Assembly: GCA_963828715.1 (NCBI GenBank)
Contig: CAWHFX010000015.1
Coordinates: forward strand, 496,001 to 560,000
Length of the DNA stretch: 64,000 nt
Reading direction: 5' to 3'
Source: JAQGMV01 sp963828715
GTDB lineage: Bacteria; Pseudomonadota; Gammaproteobacteria; Burkholderiales; SG8-41
Of the stretch, positions 35,765 to 45,078 are shown in pieces (position 1 is the first letter of the stretch; the number at the start of each line of letters is the position of its first letter). Under the pieces are notes generated by a model. The model did no database searches and was not told the DNA's origin. It saw only the letters and a program-made list of their open reading frames with translations. Made by a program: the position numbers and the translations under genes.

Positions 35765-36637
35765 TCACTCCTTCACCGCGCCCGTCATGCCCGCAACGTA
35801 ATACTCGACGAAGAACGAATAGAGGATCGCAACCGGCAACGATCCGAGCAGCGCGCCCGCCATCAACGCGCCCCAATGATAGACGTCGCCCTCGACCAGC
35901 TCGGTGACAACGCCCACCGGCACTGTTTTCACCTCGGAGGACGAGACGAAAGTGAGCGCATAGATGAACTCGTTCCACGAGAGCGTGAAGGCGAAGATGC
36001 CCGCCGAGATGAGCCCGGGTACCGCCAGCGGCAGAATGATCTTCGTGAGGATCTGCCAGCGCGTCGCGCCATCGATGAGCGCGCATTCCTCCAGCTCGTA
36101 CGGGATCGAACGGAAGTACCCCATCAGCAGCCACGTGCAGAACGGAATCAGGAACGTGGGATAGGTAAGGATGAGCGCCCAGCGCGTGTCGAAGACGCCG
36201 ACCTGGAACACGATCGTGGCGAGCGGAATGAACAGGATCGATGGCGGCACCAGGTACGCGAGGAAGATCGCCATGCCGGCCACCTTCGCGCCGCGGTACC
36301 GCACGCGCTCGATGGCGTAGGCGGCCAATACGCTGGCGGCGAGCGAGCCGAACGTTGCGACGACGGACACGACGATCGTGTTCCACATCCACTCCGGATA
36401 GGACGTGTGGAAAAGCAGTTTCTGGAAGTGGGCCAGCGTCGGATGAATGATCCAGAACGGATTCGCCTCGCGGCTGATCAGCTCGGCGTCCGGCTTGAAC
36501 GACGTCATCGCCATCCAGTAGAACGGAAAGAGCAGCACGACGAGGAACACGGCGAGCGGCACATATAACGTGACCACACGTCGCGGAAGCGATTCGAGGT
36601 ACTGCATTCCGCCCGTGTCTTCGGCGCGCACGCTCAT
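35765..36637 (-). CDS. carbohydrate ABC transporter permease (MalG/UgpE type)
   Basis: Inner-membrane permease, 290 residues with six predicted helices. The ABC-contact EAA loop is IDGATRWQILTKIILPL, near residue 190. First helix LYVPLAVFLVVLLFPFYWM and the TSFKPDAEL segment after it are typical of the MalG half of CUT1 sugar importers. The ATG overlaps the stop of the first permease gene (ATGA), so the two are translated together. Confidence 0.93.
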   Translation of the reverse strand: MSVRAEDTGGMQYLESLPRRVVTLYVPLAVFLVVLLFPFYWMAMTSFKPDAELISREANPFWIIHPTLAHFQKLLFHTSYPEWMWNTIVVSVVATFGSLAASVLAAYAIERVRYRGAKVAGMAIFLAYLVPPSILFIPLATIVFQVGVFDTRWALILTYPTFLIPFCTWLLMGYFRSIPYELEECALIDGATRWQILTKIILPLAVPGLISAGIFAFTLSWNEFIYALTFVSSSEVKTVPVGVVTELVEGDVYHWGALMAGALLGSLPVAILYSFFVEYYVAGMTGAVKE

Positions 36638-37521
36638 CGGTCACTCCCCTGTTGCCACGCCCGGCGCTGCAATCCGAAATACGAAAAGAGGATCGCTGTG
36701 AGCAGGAACGGCACCATCGCCGTCGCGAGCGCCGCGCCTTCGCCGAGGTTCCCGCCCGGAATGGCGCGCTGAAACGACAGCGTCGCCATGAGATGGGTTG
36801 CGTTGAGCGGTCCGCCGCGCGTGAGCACGTAGATCAACTGGAAGTCGGTGAACGTAAAGAGCACGCTGAACGTCATCACCACGGCGATGATCGGTGTCAG
36901 GAGCGGGAGCGTGACATGGCGAAATCGCTGCCAGTCGGTCGCGCCGTCGAGCGCCGCGGCTTCGTAGAGGGAGGGCGGTATCGTCTGCAGGCCCGCAAGC
37001 AGACAGATGGCCACGAACGGTACGCCGCGCCAGATGTTCGCGGCAATCGTGGACAAGCGCGCCATCCACGGCTCGCCCAGGAAGTCGATGTAGTGGTCGA
37101 TCAGCCCCATCTTCACCAGCAGCCACGACACGACCGAGAACTGCGCGTCGTATATCCACCAGAAGGCAATCGCCGACAGCGCGGTCGGCACGATGAACGG
37201 GAGCAGCACCACCGCTCGAATGAGTGCCTTGAACGGCAGATGGCGGTTCAGGAGCAGCGCGAGCCACAGCCCGAGTCCGAACTTGATGACGCTCGCCACC
37301 GCGGTGTAGAAGAGCGTGTTGAAAAGCGACAGCACCGCGAGCGAGTCGTCGAAGAGCGACCGGAAGTTTTCCAGTCCGATCCAGTGGCCCGGGCGGCCGA
37401 TGCGCGCGTCCGTGAAGCCGAGCCACAGGCCCAATCCCAGGGGGTAGGTCAGAAAGACGAGCAGCAGCACCGCCGCGGGCAGCATGAAGAGAATGCCGAC
37501 GACGGTGCGGTTGTTCAGCAT
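36634..37521 (-). CDS. carbohydrate ABC transporter permease (MalF/UgpA type)
   Basis: Inner-membrane permease, 295 residues with six predicted helices. The start at 37521 (MLNNRTVVGILFMLP) shares a base with the binding-protein TGA (TGATG). EAA loop: EAAALDGATDWQRFRHVTLP near residue 200, ending with the usual TPIIAVVMTFSVLFTFTDF. Partner of the second permease; sugar class not readable from the sequence. Confidence 0.93.
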   Translation of the reverse strand: MLNNRTVVGILFMLPAAVLLLVFLTYPLGLGLWLGFTDARIGRPGHWIGLENFRSLFDDSLAVLSLFNTLFYTAVASVIKFGLGLWLALLLNRHLPFKALIRAVVLLPFIVPTALSAIAFWWIYDAQFSVVSWLLVKMGLIDHYIDFLGEPWMARLSTIAANIWRGVPFVAICLLAGLQTIPPSLYEAAALDGATDWQRFRHVTLPLLTPIIAVVMTFSVLFTFTDFQLIYVLTRGGPLNATHLMATLSFQRAIPGGNLGEGAALATAMVPFLLTAILFSYFGLQRRAWQQGSDR

Positions 37522-38840
37522 CACACCTTGTAATACCGCTCGGCACGCTTCTGCGCGCGCTCCGCCGCTTCTTTCGGAGACCTCTGCCCGGATGCCGCTT
37601 CCGCCACCATGTTCACGATGATGAAATCCGCCATGCACTGCGCGGACGCATAGCCCATCGGCCCCGAGTAGCCGTTGGGCAGCATGATCTTCATGCAGTC
37701 GCGATACGGCGTGTGTTTCGGATCTTCAGTCCACACCGGGTTCGACTCGTAGGCCTTCAGCGGGTGCGTGACGTAGCCGATCGACGCCTTCTGCCACGGT
37801 TCGTACTGCTCCTTCTCCATCATGAACCGGATGTACTCCTTCGCCGCGTTCGGAAACTTGGTGTATTTGAAGATCATCTGATTGAAGAAGAGGTGCAGCT
37901 CGGTGGGGCGGCCGACCGGACCGATCGGCAGGTTCGCGTGCCCGATGTCCGGCGCGAGCGCTTTCATCTTCGCTTCCTGTGAGGTCTTGGCCGAGTAGTA
38001 GATCGAGATGCCGTTTTCGGTGATGCTGATCTGGTCGTCGAGGAACGCCTTGTTGTTGTTCGGGTCGAGCCACGCAAGGGTGCCCGGCACGAACGTCTGG
38101 TAAAGCTCTTTCGCATACTCGAGCGCCTGCACGGTCTGCGGGCTGTTGATGACGACGTTGCTCTTCTCGTCGACGAGTTTCCCCCCGAACGACCATACGA
38201 GCCAGTGCGTCCACGTGTTGCCGTCGCCCGTTGCGTTGCCGAGCGTGAAACCGACGGGATGATTCTTCGCTTTGAGCGCCTTGCACAGCTTCAGGAAACC
38301 GGCCGTGTCGCGCGGGAACGTGTCGAATCCCGCATCCTTCATGTGACTGATGCGATACACGAACGTGTTGCCGGCGCAACCGAGCGGTATGCCGATCCAG
38401 CGTTTGCGGCCGGGCTGGAGGTAGTCGCGGCAGACGTCGTACCAGCCGCCGTACTTCTTCCCGAGATAGTCCGCGAGATCCGTCACGTCGAGGAGCTTTT
38501 CGGGATAGAGGTTCGCGTCGTCGAAGGTCGAGAAGATGATGTCCGGACCGGAGCCGATGTTCGCCGCGACGGCCGCCTTCGGCCGCACGTCTTCCCAGCT
38601 CTCGGTGTCGATGCGCACTTCCACGCCGGTGCGCTTCGTGAACTCCTGTGTATTCTTCGCCCACTGATCTTCGTCGCCCTGCACGAAGCGCTTCCAGCGC
38701 AGTAATCGCAGCCGCGCCCCCTTCTCCGGATTCCACGACGTTGCCGGTGCGGGCGTCTGCGCGTCCGCCACCAGCGGCACGCCGCCTGCCGCGAGTCCGG
38801 CGGAGATCTTCAGAAAATCCCTGCGATTCATGTTGCTCAT
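37521..38840 (-). CDS. Tat-exported ABC sugar-type solute-binding protein
   Basis: Extracellular binding protein family 1 (CUT1 type), 439 residues. GGGAGG precedes the ATG at 38840. The N-terminus has a twin-arginine signal, NRRDFLKISAGLAAGG, unusual for sugar-binding proteins but known in this group. Seen: FTKRTGVEVRIDTESWEDV, GSGPDIIFSTFDDANLYPEK, and IGIPLGCAGNTFVYRISHMK, all standard positions. First gene of an operon with two permeases, denD and the quinone reductase. The conserved promoter-like box (complement 38853-38897) starts 13 bases upstream. Confidence 0.92.
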   Translation of the reverse strand: MSNMNRRDFLKISAGLAAGGVPLVADAQTPAPATSWNPEKGARLRLLRWKRFVQGDEDQWAKNTQEFTKRTGVEVRIDTESWEDVRPKAAVAANIGSGPDIIFSTFDDANLYPEKLLDVTDLADYLGKKYGGWYDVCRDYLQPGRKRWIGIPLGCAGNTFVYRISHMKDAGFDTFPRDTAGFLKLCKALKAKNHPVGFTLGNATGDGNTWTHWLVWSFGGKLVDEKSNVVINSPQTVQALEYAKELYQTFVPGTLAWLDPNNNKAFLDDQISITENGISIYYSAKTSQEAKMKALAPDIGHANLPIGPVGRPTELHLFFNQMIFKYTKFPNAAKEYIRFMMEKEQYEPWQKASIGYVTHPLKAYESNPVWTEDPKHTPYRDCMKIMLPNGYSGPMGYASAQCMADFIIVNMVAEAASGQRSPKEAAERAQKRAERYYKV

Positions 38841-38852
38841 GGCCACCTCCCT

Positions 38853-39120
38853 AGAGTTCCTAACATAATGACGCGCGTGCGCGTTGCGAGCCAAAATTGT
38901 GGATGACAAGGAGGACACCGAAGAGCGTATCGAGAATACGGTCGAGGTGTCCGACGAAGTAAGGCGCGATTTTTGGCCGCAACCCGAAGGGCTGTCACGA
39001 TTTTCGCCCATCTCATCGTCGTGCTCCTTGCCAATGTTCTCGACATTGGCTGCGTCGCACTCCTTGACCTAAGCTAAAATCGTGACAGCGCGCGCCGCGC
39101 TTCATTATGTTAGGGACTCT
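38853..39120. repeat. 268-base element with outward-facing inverted ends and a nested internal palindrome
   Basis: The ends AGAGTTCCTAACATAATG at 38853 and, in reverse, AGAGTCCCTAACATAATG from 39120 form inverted repeats of about 31 bases. Inside, CTGTCACGATTTT (38992-39004) pairs with AAAATCGTGACAG (39076-39088), and GCCAATGT/ACATTGGC (39030-39037/39043-39050) forms a hairpin; both share the exact centre 39040. The left end is the promoter-like box of the ABC operon and resembles 25420-25464. It lies between the ABC ATPase gene and the binding-protein gene. Possible small mobile element or regulatory hairpin; no gene inside. Confidence 0.65.
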
Positions 39121-39128
39121 GAGTTGGT

Positions 39129-39218
39129 GCCATTGCGAGGAACGACATGCTGAAGCATTCGCGAGGCACTCCATCGTGCGTCACGCGATCGCCACAGCGC
39201 TCTGATCCTCGCGATGAC
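39129..39218. repeat. interspersed palindromic element of a second type
   Basis: GCCATTGCGAGG at 39129-39140 pairs with CCTCGCGATGAC at 39207-39218, and the 90-base interior (AACGACATGCTGAAGCATTC...GATCGCCACAGCGCTCTGAT) is of the ATTGCGAGG...CCTCGCGATGAC kind found scattered in proteobacterial genomes. It lies directly downstream of the ABC ATPase gene and could end or stabilise its transcript. Confidence 0.6.
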
Positions 39219-39223
39219 TGTCA

Positions 39224-40285
39224 TCATCTCAGTCGATTGCCGCTGCGTGGATCGAACAGGAACGTGAGCTGCGGTTTCAGACGCACCACCGTGCTCGGCT
39301 CGAAAGCGTAACGCTCACGCACGACGGCGGTGACGTCCCTGCCGCCGAGCTTGCAGAAGATCTGGGTGTCAGCGCCGGTCGGTTCGACGACCACGACCTC
39401 CGCCGGCGTGCCGTCCGCAGCGAGCGCGAAGTGCTCCGGTCTCACCCCGACCACGACCTCGCGACCGGGCTCGACATCCGCACGTCTGCCGATCGGCAGA
39501 CAGGTGCCGGCGCCGACCTCGACGGCGAGACCGTCACCATCCGCCGCGACGCATCCCGAAAGAAAATTCATGGCGGGGGAGCCGATGAACCCGGCGACGA
39601 AGAGGTTCGACGGATTATCGTAGAGATCGAGCGGCGAGCCGATCTGTTCGACACGGCCCTCGTTCATGACCACGATCTTGTCCGCCATGGTCATCGCTTC
39701 GATCTGGTCGTGCGTCACGTACACCGACGTCGTCTTCAGACGCTGGTGCAGCGCCTTGATCTCGGTACGCATCGCGACCCGCAGTTTCGCGTCGAGGTTC
39801 GAGAGCGGCTCATCGAACAGGAACACCCGCGGCTTGCGCACGATCGCGCGTCCCATCGCAACGCGCTGGCGTTGGCCGCCCGACAGTTGCCGTGGATAGC
39901 GATGAAGATAATCGGTGAGCCCGAGGATCTGTGCCGCATCTTCGACGCGCTTTTGCGTTTCCCCCTTCTCGACGCCGGCGAGCCTGAGACTGAAGGCCAT
40001 GTTGTCGAAGACCTTCATGTGCGGATAGAGCGCGTAGTTCTGAAACACCATCGCGATGTCGCGCTCTTTCGGCGCGACGTCGTTCACGACGCGGCCATCG
40101 ATCGAAATCGTTCCGGCGGAAATCTCCTCGAGGCCGGCGATCATGCGCAGCAGCGTCGACTTGCCGCAGCCGGATGGGCCGACGAGAACGCAGAACTCGC
40201 CGTCGGCGACTCTGATCTCGATGCCGTGGATCACTTCGGTCGGGCCGAAGCGCTTACGCACAGCACTCAGCGTGACTGTAGCCAT
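39224..40285 (-). CDS. ABC transporter ATPase, MalK/UgpC type
   Basis: Cytoplasmic ATPase of the sugar-type importer, 353 residues. Walker A GPSGCGKST, signature LSGGQRQRVAMGRA, Walker B VFLFDEPLSNLDAKLR, switch histidine in VYVTHDQIEA, and a C-terminal TOBE domain (GVRPEHFAL). It is transcribed towards the binding-protein gene but separated from it by 383 bases holding two repeat elements, so it may be transcribed separately or differently processed. No strong ribosome site is visible before 40285. Confidence 0.95.
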   Translation of the reverse strand: MATVTLSAVRKRFGPTEVIHGIEIRVADGEFCVLVGPSGCGKSTLLRMIAGLEEISAGTISIDGRVVNDVAPKERDIAMVFQNYALYPHMKVFDNMAFSLRLAGVEKGETQKRVEDAAQILGLTDYLHRYPRQLSGGQRQRVAMGRAIVRKPRVFLFDEPLSNLDAKLRVAMRTEIKALHQRLKTTSVYVTHDQIEAMTMADKIVVMNEGRVEQIGSPLDLYDNPSNLFVAGFIGSPAMNFLSGCVAADGDGLAVEVGAGTCLPIGRRADVEPGREVVVGVRPEHFALAADGTPAEVVVVEPTGADTQIFCKLGGRDVTAVVRERYAFEPSTVVRLKPQLTFLFDPRSGNRLR

Positions 40286-40432
40286 GCGGACGGCAGCTCA
40301 AATAAGGTGCGCCGACGCGCGGCACAGGCCGTCGCGGGAATGCAGCGTCGCTGTTTCGTCATGCTGCGATCTCCTCCGCCTGGAGCGCGATTCCAAGGCG
40401 CTCTTCAGGCTTTCCCCATCAAGCTGACCCCC

Positions 40433-41620
40433 TCAACCGGGCGGGTGCTTTCCGTCTTTCGGTCTTGTGCGACTGTGCCCGGATGCCTCCGCCCGCTGCT
40501 CTGGACGGCTCAATAAACCGCCACCGCCCAGCATGGCGCCGTTAAGCCAGAAGACCGCCGGCAGCCCGAAGGCGGATCCGATCGAGCCGAACACGACCGG
40601 CCCGATCACGCGCGACAAGTGATTCACCGTCATGCGCAGCCCGAGCGCTTCTCCGGAGCGACCTTCGGACGAATGACTGAACATGAGGATCGTGATCAGC
40701 GGTCCACCACAGCCCATGCCCAATCCGAATACGAAAGCGATCAGCCCCAGGGCCCACCCGCTGTGGAAGAACGGAATGAGCAGCAGGCTCGCGCCTCCCA
40801 GGTAAAACGATTGTGCGAGCAGTCGTTCTTCGCTCCAGCGCGCGAGGAGACGGGGGATCAACGATCGGACGACGAAAGCCGCGGCCGAGTTCATCGCGAG
40901 CACCATGCCGATCACCGAAGCCGACAGCCCGATCCCGTGCGCGTACACGGGCAGGTAAAACTGGAACAGGTCCTGCCCCGTATGCATGAGACTGCTGGTC
41001 GCGAGCGTTCGTCTTACGCCCGGGTTGGCGAGCATGTCGCGCAGCCCGCCGCTCACGTGCTCGACGCCGCGCGTGCCTCCCGGTATGTCCTGCCGCTTTG
41101 CGGATAAGAGGCCGAGCGGCACGAGCGTCAGCAGCGCCAGGTAGAGGCATGCGAGCGCATGGCCGGAGTGATCGATAGAAAAGCCTGCGATCAGCGGGCC
41201 GATGAAATTGGCGACCGACATCATCAGGCTGAAATTGCTGAAATTGCGCGCGCGATCGCCAGCGGAGCTCAATATTCCGACGAGGTTCTGCAGCGACACG
41301 ACGTAAATCGCGGAGGATGCGCCGATCAAGGCGGCGGCGATAAAAACAGCCGGCAGTCCCCCGAGAGCGAACGGCACGAGCATGCCGACACCACCGCCTG
41401 CGGCGCCCGCGATGAGCAGCCAGCGCGAGCCGAAGCGGTCCGCGAGCCGGCCCGCCTGCCACGAAAGCACCATCGGAACCGCGGAAAAAGCGGCAGCGAG
41501 GACACCGACCGTGACGGGCTGGGCGCCGAGACTGAGAGCATAAAGCGACAGGACGACACGTGCCGCGCGGACACTCACCGAGTTGAGCAGCGTGAGTACC
41601 AGTGCAAGAAAAACGGTCAT
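40433..41620 (-). CDS. MFS transporter
   Basis: Major facilitator superfamily carrier, 395 residues with about twelve hydrophobic segments. Seen: SWQAGRLADRFGSRWLLIAG, the loop motif between helices 2 and 3 typical of MFS drug and sugar exporters, and VFGLGMGCGGPLITILMF in the second half. The C-terminus is charged and probably cytoplasmic. Efflux of an unknown small molecule is the likeliest role. It stands alone: upstream it is divergent from the 41873 gene, downstream it is followed by the ABC ATPase. Confidence 0.88.
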   Translation of the reverse strand: MTVFLALVLTLLNSVSVRAARVVLSLYALSLGAQPVTVGVLAAAFSAVPMVLSWQAGRLADRFGSRWLLIAGAAGGGVGMLVPFALGGLPAVFIAAALIGASSAIYVVSLQNLVGILSSAGDRARNFSNFSLMMSVANFIGPLIAGFSIDHSGHALACLYLALLTLVPLGLLSAKRQDIPGGTRGVEHVSGGLRDMLANPGVRRTLATSSLMHTGQDLFQFYLPVYAHGIGLSASVIGMVLAMNSAAAFVVRSLIPRLLARWSEERLLAQSFYLGGASLLLIPFFHSGWALGLIAFVFGLGMGCGGPLITILMFSHSSEGRSGEALGLRMTVNHLSRVIGPVVFGSIGSAFGLPAVFWLNGAMLGGGGLLSRPEQRAEASGHSRTRPKDGKHPPG

Positions 41621-41872
41621 GACTCGCGCGTGTCGGTCATCATTGCGACGTGGTCATCAGCGCCTCTCGATGGACGTGCCATCCCCGCTCTCGCCAAACT
41701 GTTCTTTCGTCATCCCGGCCAGCGACGCGCCGCCGGGGGGTGCCTGAGAGTAAACCTTTTGCTGGTGGAACGCTCGGCGCGCACCAGCGTAGCGCGCTGG
41801 CGCGCGCAACAGGACTGCGGTAGAACGTAATTGCAGACGAGAGCAGGCGCTGCCGGAAGCGAGTCGATCGTG

Positions 41873-42304
41873 ATGGACCTCACTCAATGGGATACGCTGC
41901 GGCGCGCCCTGCGCGAGTTGCATCGCGCACTGGTCGAGCGTGCGAGCCGCGACTATGTCCGCGCACATCAAAGACTGCTCCAACCCGATCCGGGCGAGCT
42001 CCTGCAGATGCTCACGAAGGATCCCGAGTTCGCCTGGCTGCGCGGATTGTCCGAGCTCATGGTCGATATCGATGTCGCGCGCGACGACGGGCAGAACCGG
42101 GATCAGCTCGCGCCCGGCATCCGTACGGCCGTCGAACGGTTCATCCTTGCGCCGGCCGATATGTCCACAGCCGACGAGTTCGCGCAACACTACTGGCCCT
42201 ACGTGCAGGAGGAGCCGCACGTCGCGATGGCGCACGCGGCGGTGAAGCAGGCCATCAGCGGCTGGCCTCGCGGTAATCCGAACGGGACGGCAGCGAACGC
42301 CTGA
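41873..42304 (+). CDS. conserved hypothetical protein
   Basis: Unrecognised cytoplasmic protein of 143 residues, helical and acidic, starting MDLTQWDTLRRALRELHRAL. The frame also opens at a TTG at 41831, but the ATG at 41873 gives the more natural N-terminus. DPGELLQMLTKDPEFAWLRGLSEL and ADEFAQHYWPYVQEEPHVAM suggest a compact helical fold. No signal peptide, membrane segment or catalytic motif. Flanked by MFS and efflux genes on the other strand, so the context says little. Confidence 0.65.
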   Translation: MDLTQWDTLRRALRELHRALVERASRDYVRAHQRLLQPDPGELLQMLTKDPEFAWLRGLSELMVDIDVARDDGQNRDQLAPGIRTAVERFILAPADMSTADEFAQHYWPYVQEEPHVAMAHAAVKQAISGWPRGNPNGTAANA

Positions 42305-42413
42305 CCGGCACCCTCTCAACACGCCGCGAAAGCCTCCTTTTCGCGGCTCGAGATCGCGATGCGCGCTTTCTCGCATGAGCGGACCGCGCGCGTTGCCCCG
42401 CTGCTCATCGTGC

Positions 42414-43844
42414 TCAGCGCGGCTGCGGCTCGCGAGCCCAGTCGCCTCCGAGCGCTTTCACGAGGAACACCGACACGAGCAGACGCTGGCCTTCGAGCTG
42501 GGTCGCGAGGCGCTCGGCGTTGAGCAGCGCCTGTTGGGCGGTGATCACGTCGAGGTAAGTCGCAACGCCGCCTTCGTAACGCGTGGTGGCGAGATCGAGC
42601 ACGCGTGTCGCGCTCTGGACCGCAACCTGGGCCTGTAGATGCGAGCGCTCGAGGGCGGACCCGCCGAGAATGCCGTCCTCGACCTCCTGCATGGCGGTGA
42701 GGACGACGCGCCGATAGTTCGCCACGGTTGCATCGTAGCCGGCTTTCGCGAATTCGACGTTTGCAGTGAGCCGCCCCGCAGTGAAGATCGGTTGCAGTAT
42801 GGAAACGCCGAGCGCCCAGATCGTGCTCGGTGCATCGAACAGGGTCGAGAAGTTCCTGCTCTGGAATCCGAACTGCGGGCCGAGGACGATGCTCGGATAG
42901 AAAGCCGCTTTCGCAACGCCGATCTGCGCATTGGCCGCCGCCATCGCACGCTCCGCGGAGGCGACATCGGGACGCCGTTCCAGCACATCGGAGGGAACGC
43001 CGATGGGCACAGGTGGCGGCGCGGAGCGCTTGTCCCCCCATGCCACCGCGAACACCGGCGCGGGCGTGCCGGTGAGCGTTGCGATGGCGTTCTCGAACTG
43101 CGAGCGCTGCCGGCGGAGCACATCCACCTGCGCCAGCGTGTTATCGATCAGGAACTGCTGCTGCGCGACGTCGAGACCCGAGGCCGCCCCGAGGTCGTGG
43201 CGCGACGTCACGAGACCGAGCGAACGTTTCTGCAGGTCGATCGAGCGGTAGATAACATCGAGCTCGAGATCGGTTTGGCGCAGATTGAAGTACGCGGTCG
43301 CGAGATCCGTCGTGAGTAGAAGACGTGTGTTCTCCAGGTCGATCGCGGCCTGCTGCGCGGTTGCCTGGACGCCCTGCACGGTGCTCTGCAGCCGCCCGAA
43401 GATATCCGCTTCGTAATTGACGCCGAGCAACACTGAGAACTCGTTCTGTATCGGCCCGAACTGCGGCGACGAATAGTTCGTGAGCGCCCGGTTCCCGGAG
43501 ATCTTGAACCTCTGCGCGCGCCCGGCAAGCGTCACCTGCGGAAACAAGCCCGCCGTGGCCGCGTCGAGCGACGCCCGCGCCTGTGCGAGCCGTGCGCTCG
43601 CAAGCTCGAGCGTGGGGCTGTCCTTCAGCGCCTTCGCAACCAACCTGTTCAGCTCGGGGTCGCTGAAACTCAGCCACCATTCACCTTTGGGCGCGGTGTC
43701 GTTGGGTGTGCTCTCACGCCACGGCGCCTCCACTTTCCAGGTGGCGGGCATCTCCAGCCCGGGCGTGGTGTAGGGTGGTCCGAGGGTGCACGCAGCGACC
43801 AGCGCCGCGCACGAGGCAGCCGCAACGCACCGGCCTCCAATCAT
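42414..43844 (-). CDS. outer-membrane efflux protein, NodT/OprM type
   Basis: TolC-like outer-membrane channel of an RND pump, 476 residues. Lipoprotein signal with ASCAALVAACTLGPPY (acylated Cys after VAA). Two repeats of the efflux-protein domain are visible: SPTLELASARLAQARASLDA in the first and RRPDVASAERAMAAANAQIG in the second, with long heptad-type helices between. Its start overlaps the end of the adaptor gene (ATGA). Third gene of the RND operon. Confidence 0.93.
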   Translation of the reverse strand: MIGGRCVAAASCAALVAACTLGPPYTTPGLEMPATWKVEAPWRESTPNDTAPKGEWWLSFSDPELNRLVAKALKDSPTLELASARLAQARASLDAATAGLFPQVTLAGRAQRFKISGNRALTNYSSPQFGPIQNEFSVLLGVNYEADIFGRLQSTVQGVQATAQQAAIDLENTRLLLTTDLATAYFNLRQTDLELDVIYRSIDLQKRSLGLVTSRHDLGAASGLDVAQQQFLIDNTLAQVDVLRRQRSQFENAIATLTGTPAPVFAVAWGDKRSAPPPVPIGVPSDVLERRPDVASAERAMAAANAQIGVAKAAFYPSIVLGPQFGFQSRNFSTLFDAPSTIWALGVSILQPIFTAGRLTANVEFAKAGYDATVANYRRVVLTAMQEVEDGILGGSALERSHLQAQVAVQSATRVLDLATTRYEGGVATYLDVITAQQALLNAERLATQLEGQRLLVSVFLVKALGGDWAREPQPR

Positions 43845-45070
43845 CGCTTGCTGGTGGCTTCGGGCCGCTCCGCCGCGGCGGATTTCTGCGCCGGCTGCGG
43901 CGCGACGGCAACCTGATCGCCTTCGCTCAGCGAATCCGGCGGATTGAGCACGACCTCATCCGAGGTGGAGAGGCCTTCGAGCACTTCGACGGTCGGACCA
44001 TAGTTGCGGCCGATCTTCACCGGACGCAGGCGCACCTGCTTCTGCGGGTCAACGACCGCCACACGCACGCCTTCTCCGCGGATCAGCAGCGCGTTCGTGG
44101 GAACGGTCATCGCCTGCGCACCTCGCAGCGGAAGCTGAACCTGGACGTAGGCGCCCGGCATCAGCACACCGTCGCGGTTCGGCAGCGTAACTTCGATCTG
44201 CATCGTCCGCGTCGCCGGATCGATCGCGCCACTCGTGCGCGCCACCTGCCCCTCGAACGCCTGCCCCTGCAGTTCGGACTGGGTAACGGTGACCTTCTGG
44301 CCCGGCTTCACGCTCTGTGCATACGCCTGCGGCACGTTCACATAGATGCGCAGCGGGTCGGTCTGGGACAGCACGAACATGGTGCGGCCCGCGCCCCCGC
44401 CTGCATCGATCAGGTCGCCGACGTCGACGTTGCGCCGGGTGATGATGCCCGCGAAAGGCGCCACCACGCGCTTGAACGCCTGCAGTTCCTTCAGGCGCTC
44501 CACATTCGCCTCCGCCGCAGCGAGATTCGCGCGCGCCTGGGCTGCCGCGCCACGGCGCTCGTCGAGCTCCTGTTGCGACACGGCGTCTTTCTTGCGCAGT
44601 GCTTCCCACCGCTCCTGCGAGCTCAGCGCGAGCTGCAGACTCGCCGCGGTTTGATCGCGCGCCGCGACGGCCTGCGAAAGCTGCTGATCGATTTCGGGCG
44701 AGTCGATTTCGGCGAGAAGATCACCCTTCCTGACACGGCTGCCGATGTCCTTGTGCCACTGTTTCAGGTAGCCGCTTGCGCGGGCCGCGATGGGTGCCTG
44801 AACGAAACCTTGCAACGTGCCGGGCAGTGCGACCGTCTGGTCCGTACCGCCCGATTGCGGGAAAGTCGTCCGGACGTAGAGCTTGGATTGTTCGACCACT
44901 TCGGCCTGCAGCGTGCGGTTGTTGGCCATGCGGCTCAACACGGTCGCGCCCGCTCCGACCACGAGCAGTACCAGCATTACGGTGGCGAGAATCGTTGCAC
45001 GTCTGAGTACGCGCTTGCGCTGCCGTGCGTCGGCCTCGTGGTTCGGCTTCGAAATGTCTTCGTCTGTCAT
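43841..45070 (-). CDS. RND periplasmic adaptor (membrane-fusion) subunit
   Basis: Adaptor of 409 residues anchored by one N-terminal helix (ILATVMLVLLVVGAGATVL) rather than a lipid. Seen: barrel-sandwich motif QGFVQAPIAARASGYLKQWH, helical hairpin EIDQQLSQAVAARDQTAASL to AAEANVERLKEL, and second lipoyl half VVAPFAGIITRRNVDVGDLI, followed by PNRDGVLMPGAYVQVQLPL in the beta-barrel. The start at 45070 lies eight bases after the permease stop. Confidence 0.94.
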   Translation of the reverse strand: MTDEDISKPNHEADARQRKRVLRRATILATVMLVLLVVGAGATVLSRMANNRTLQAEVVEQSKLYVRTTFPQSGGTDQTVALPGTLQGFVQAPIAARASGYLKQWHKDIGSRVRKGDLLAEIDSPEIDQQLSQAVAARDQTAASLQLALSSQERWEALRKKDAVSQQELDERRGAAAQARANLAAAEANVERLKELQAFKRVVAPFAGIITRRNVDVGDLIDAGGGAGRTMFVLSQTDPLRIYVNVPQAYAQSVKPGQKVTVTQSELQGQAFEGQVARTSGAIDPATRTMQIEVTLPNRDGVLMPGAYVQVQLPLRGAQAMTVPTNALLIRGEGVRVAVVDPQKQVRLRPVKIGRNYGPTVEVLEGLSTSDEVVLNPPDSLSEGDQVAVAPQPAQKSAAAERPEATSKR

Positions 45071-45078
45071 AGATCCGA

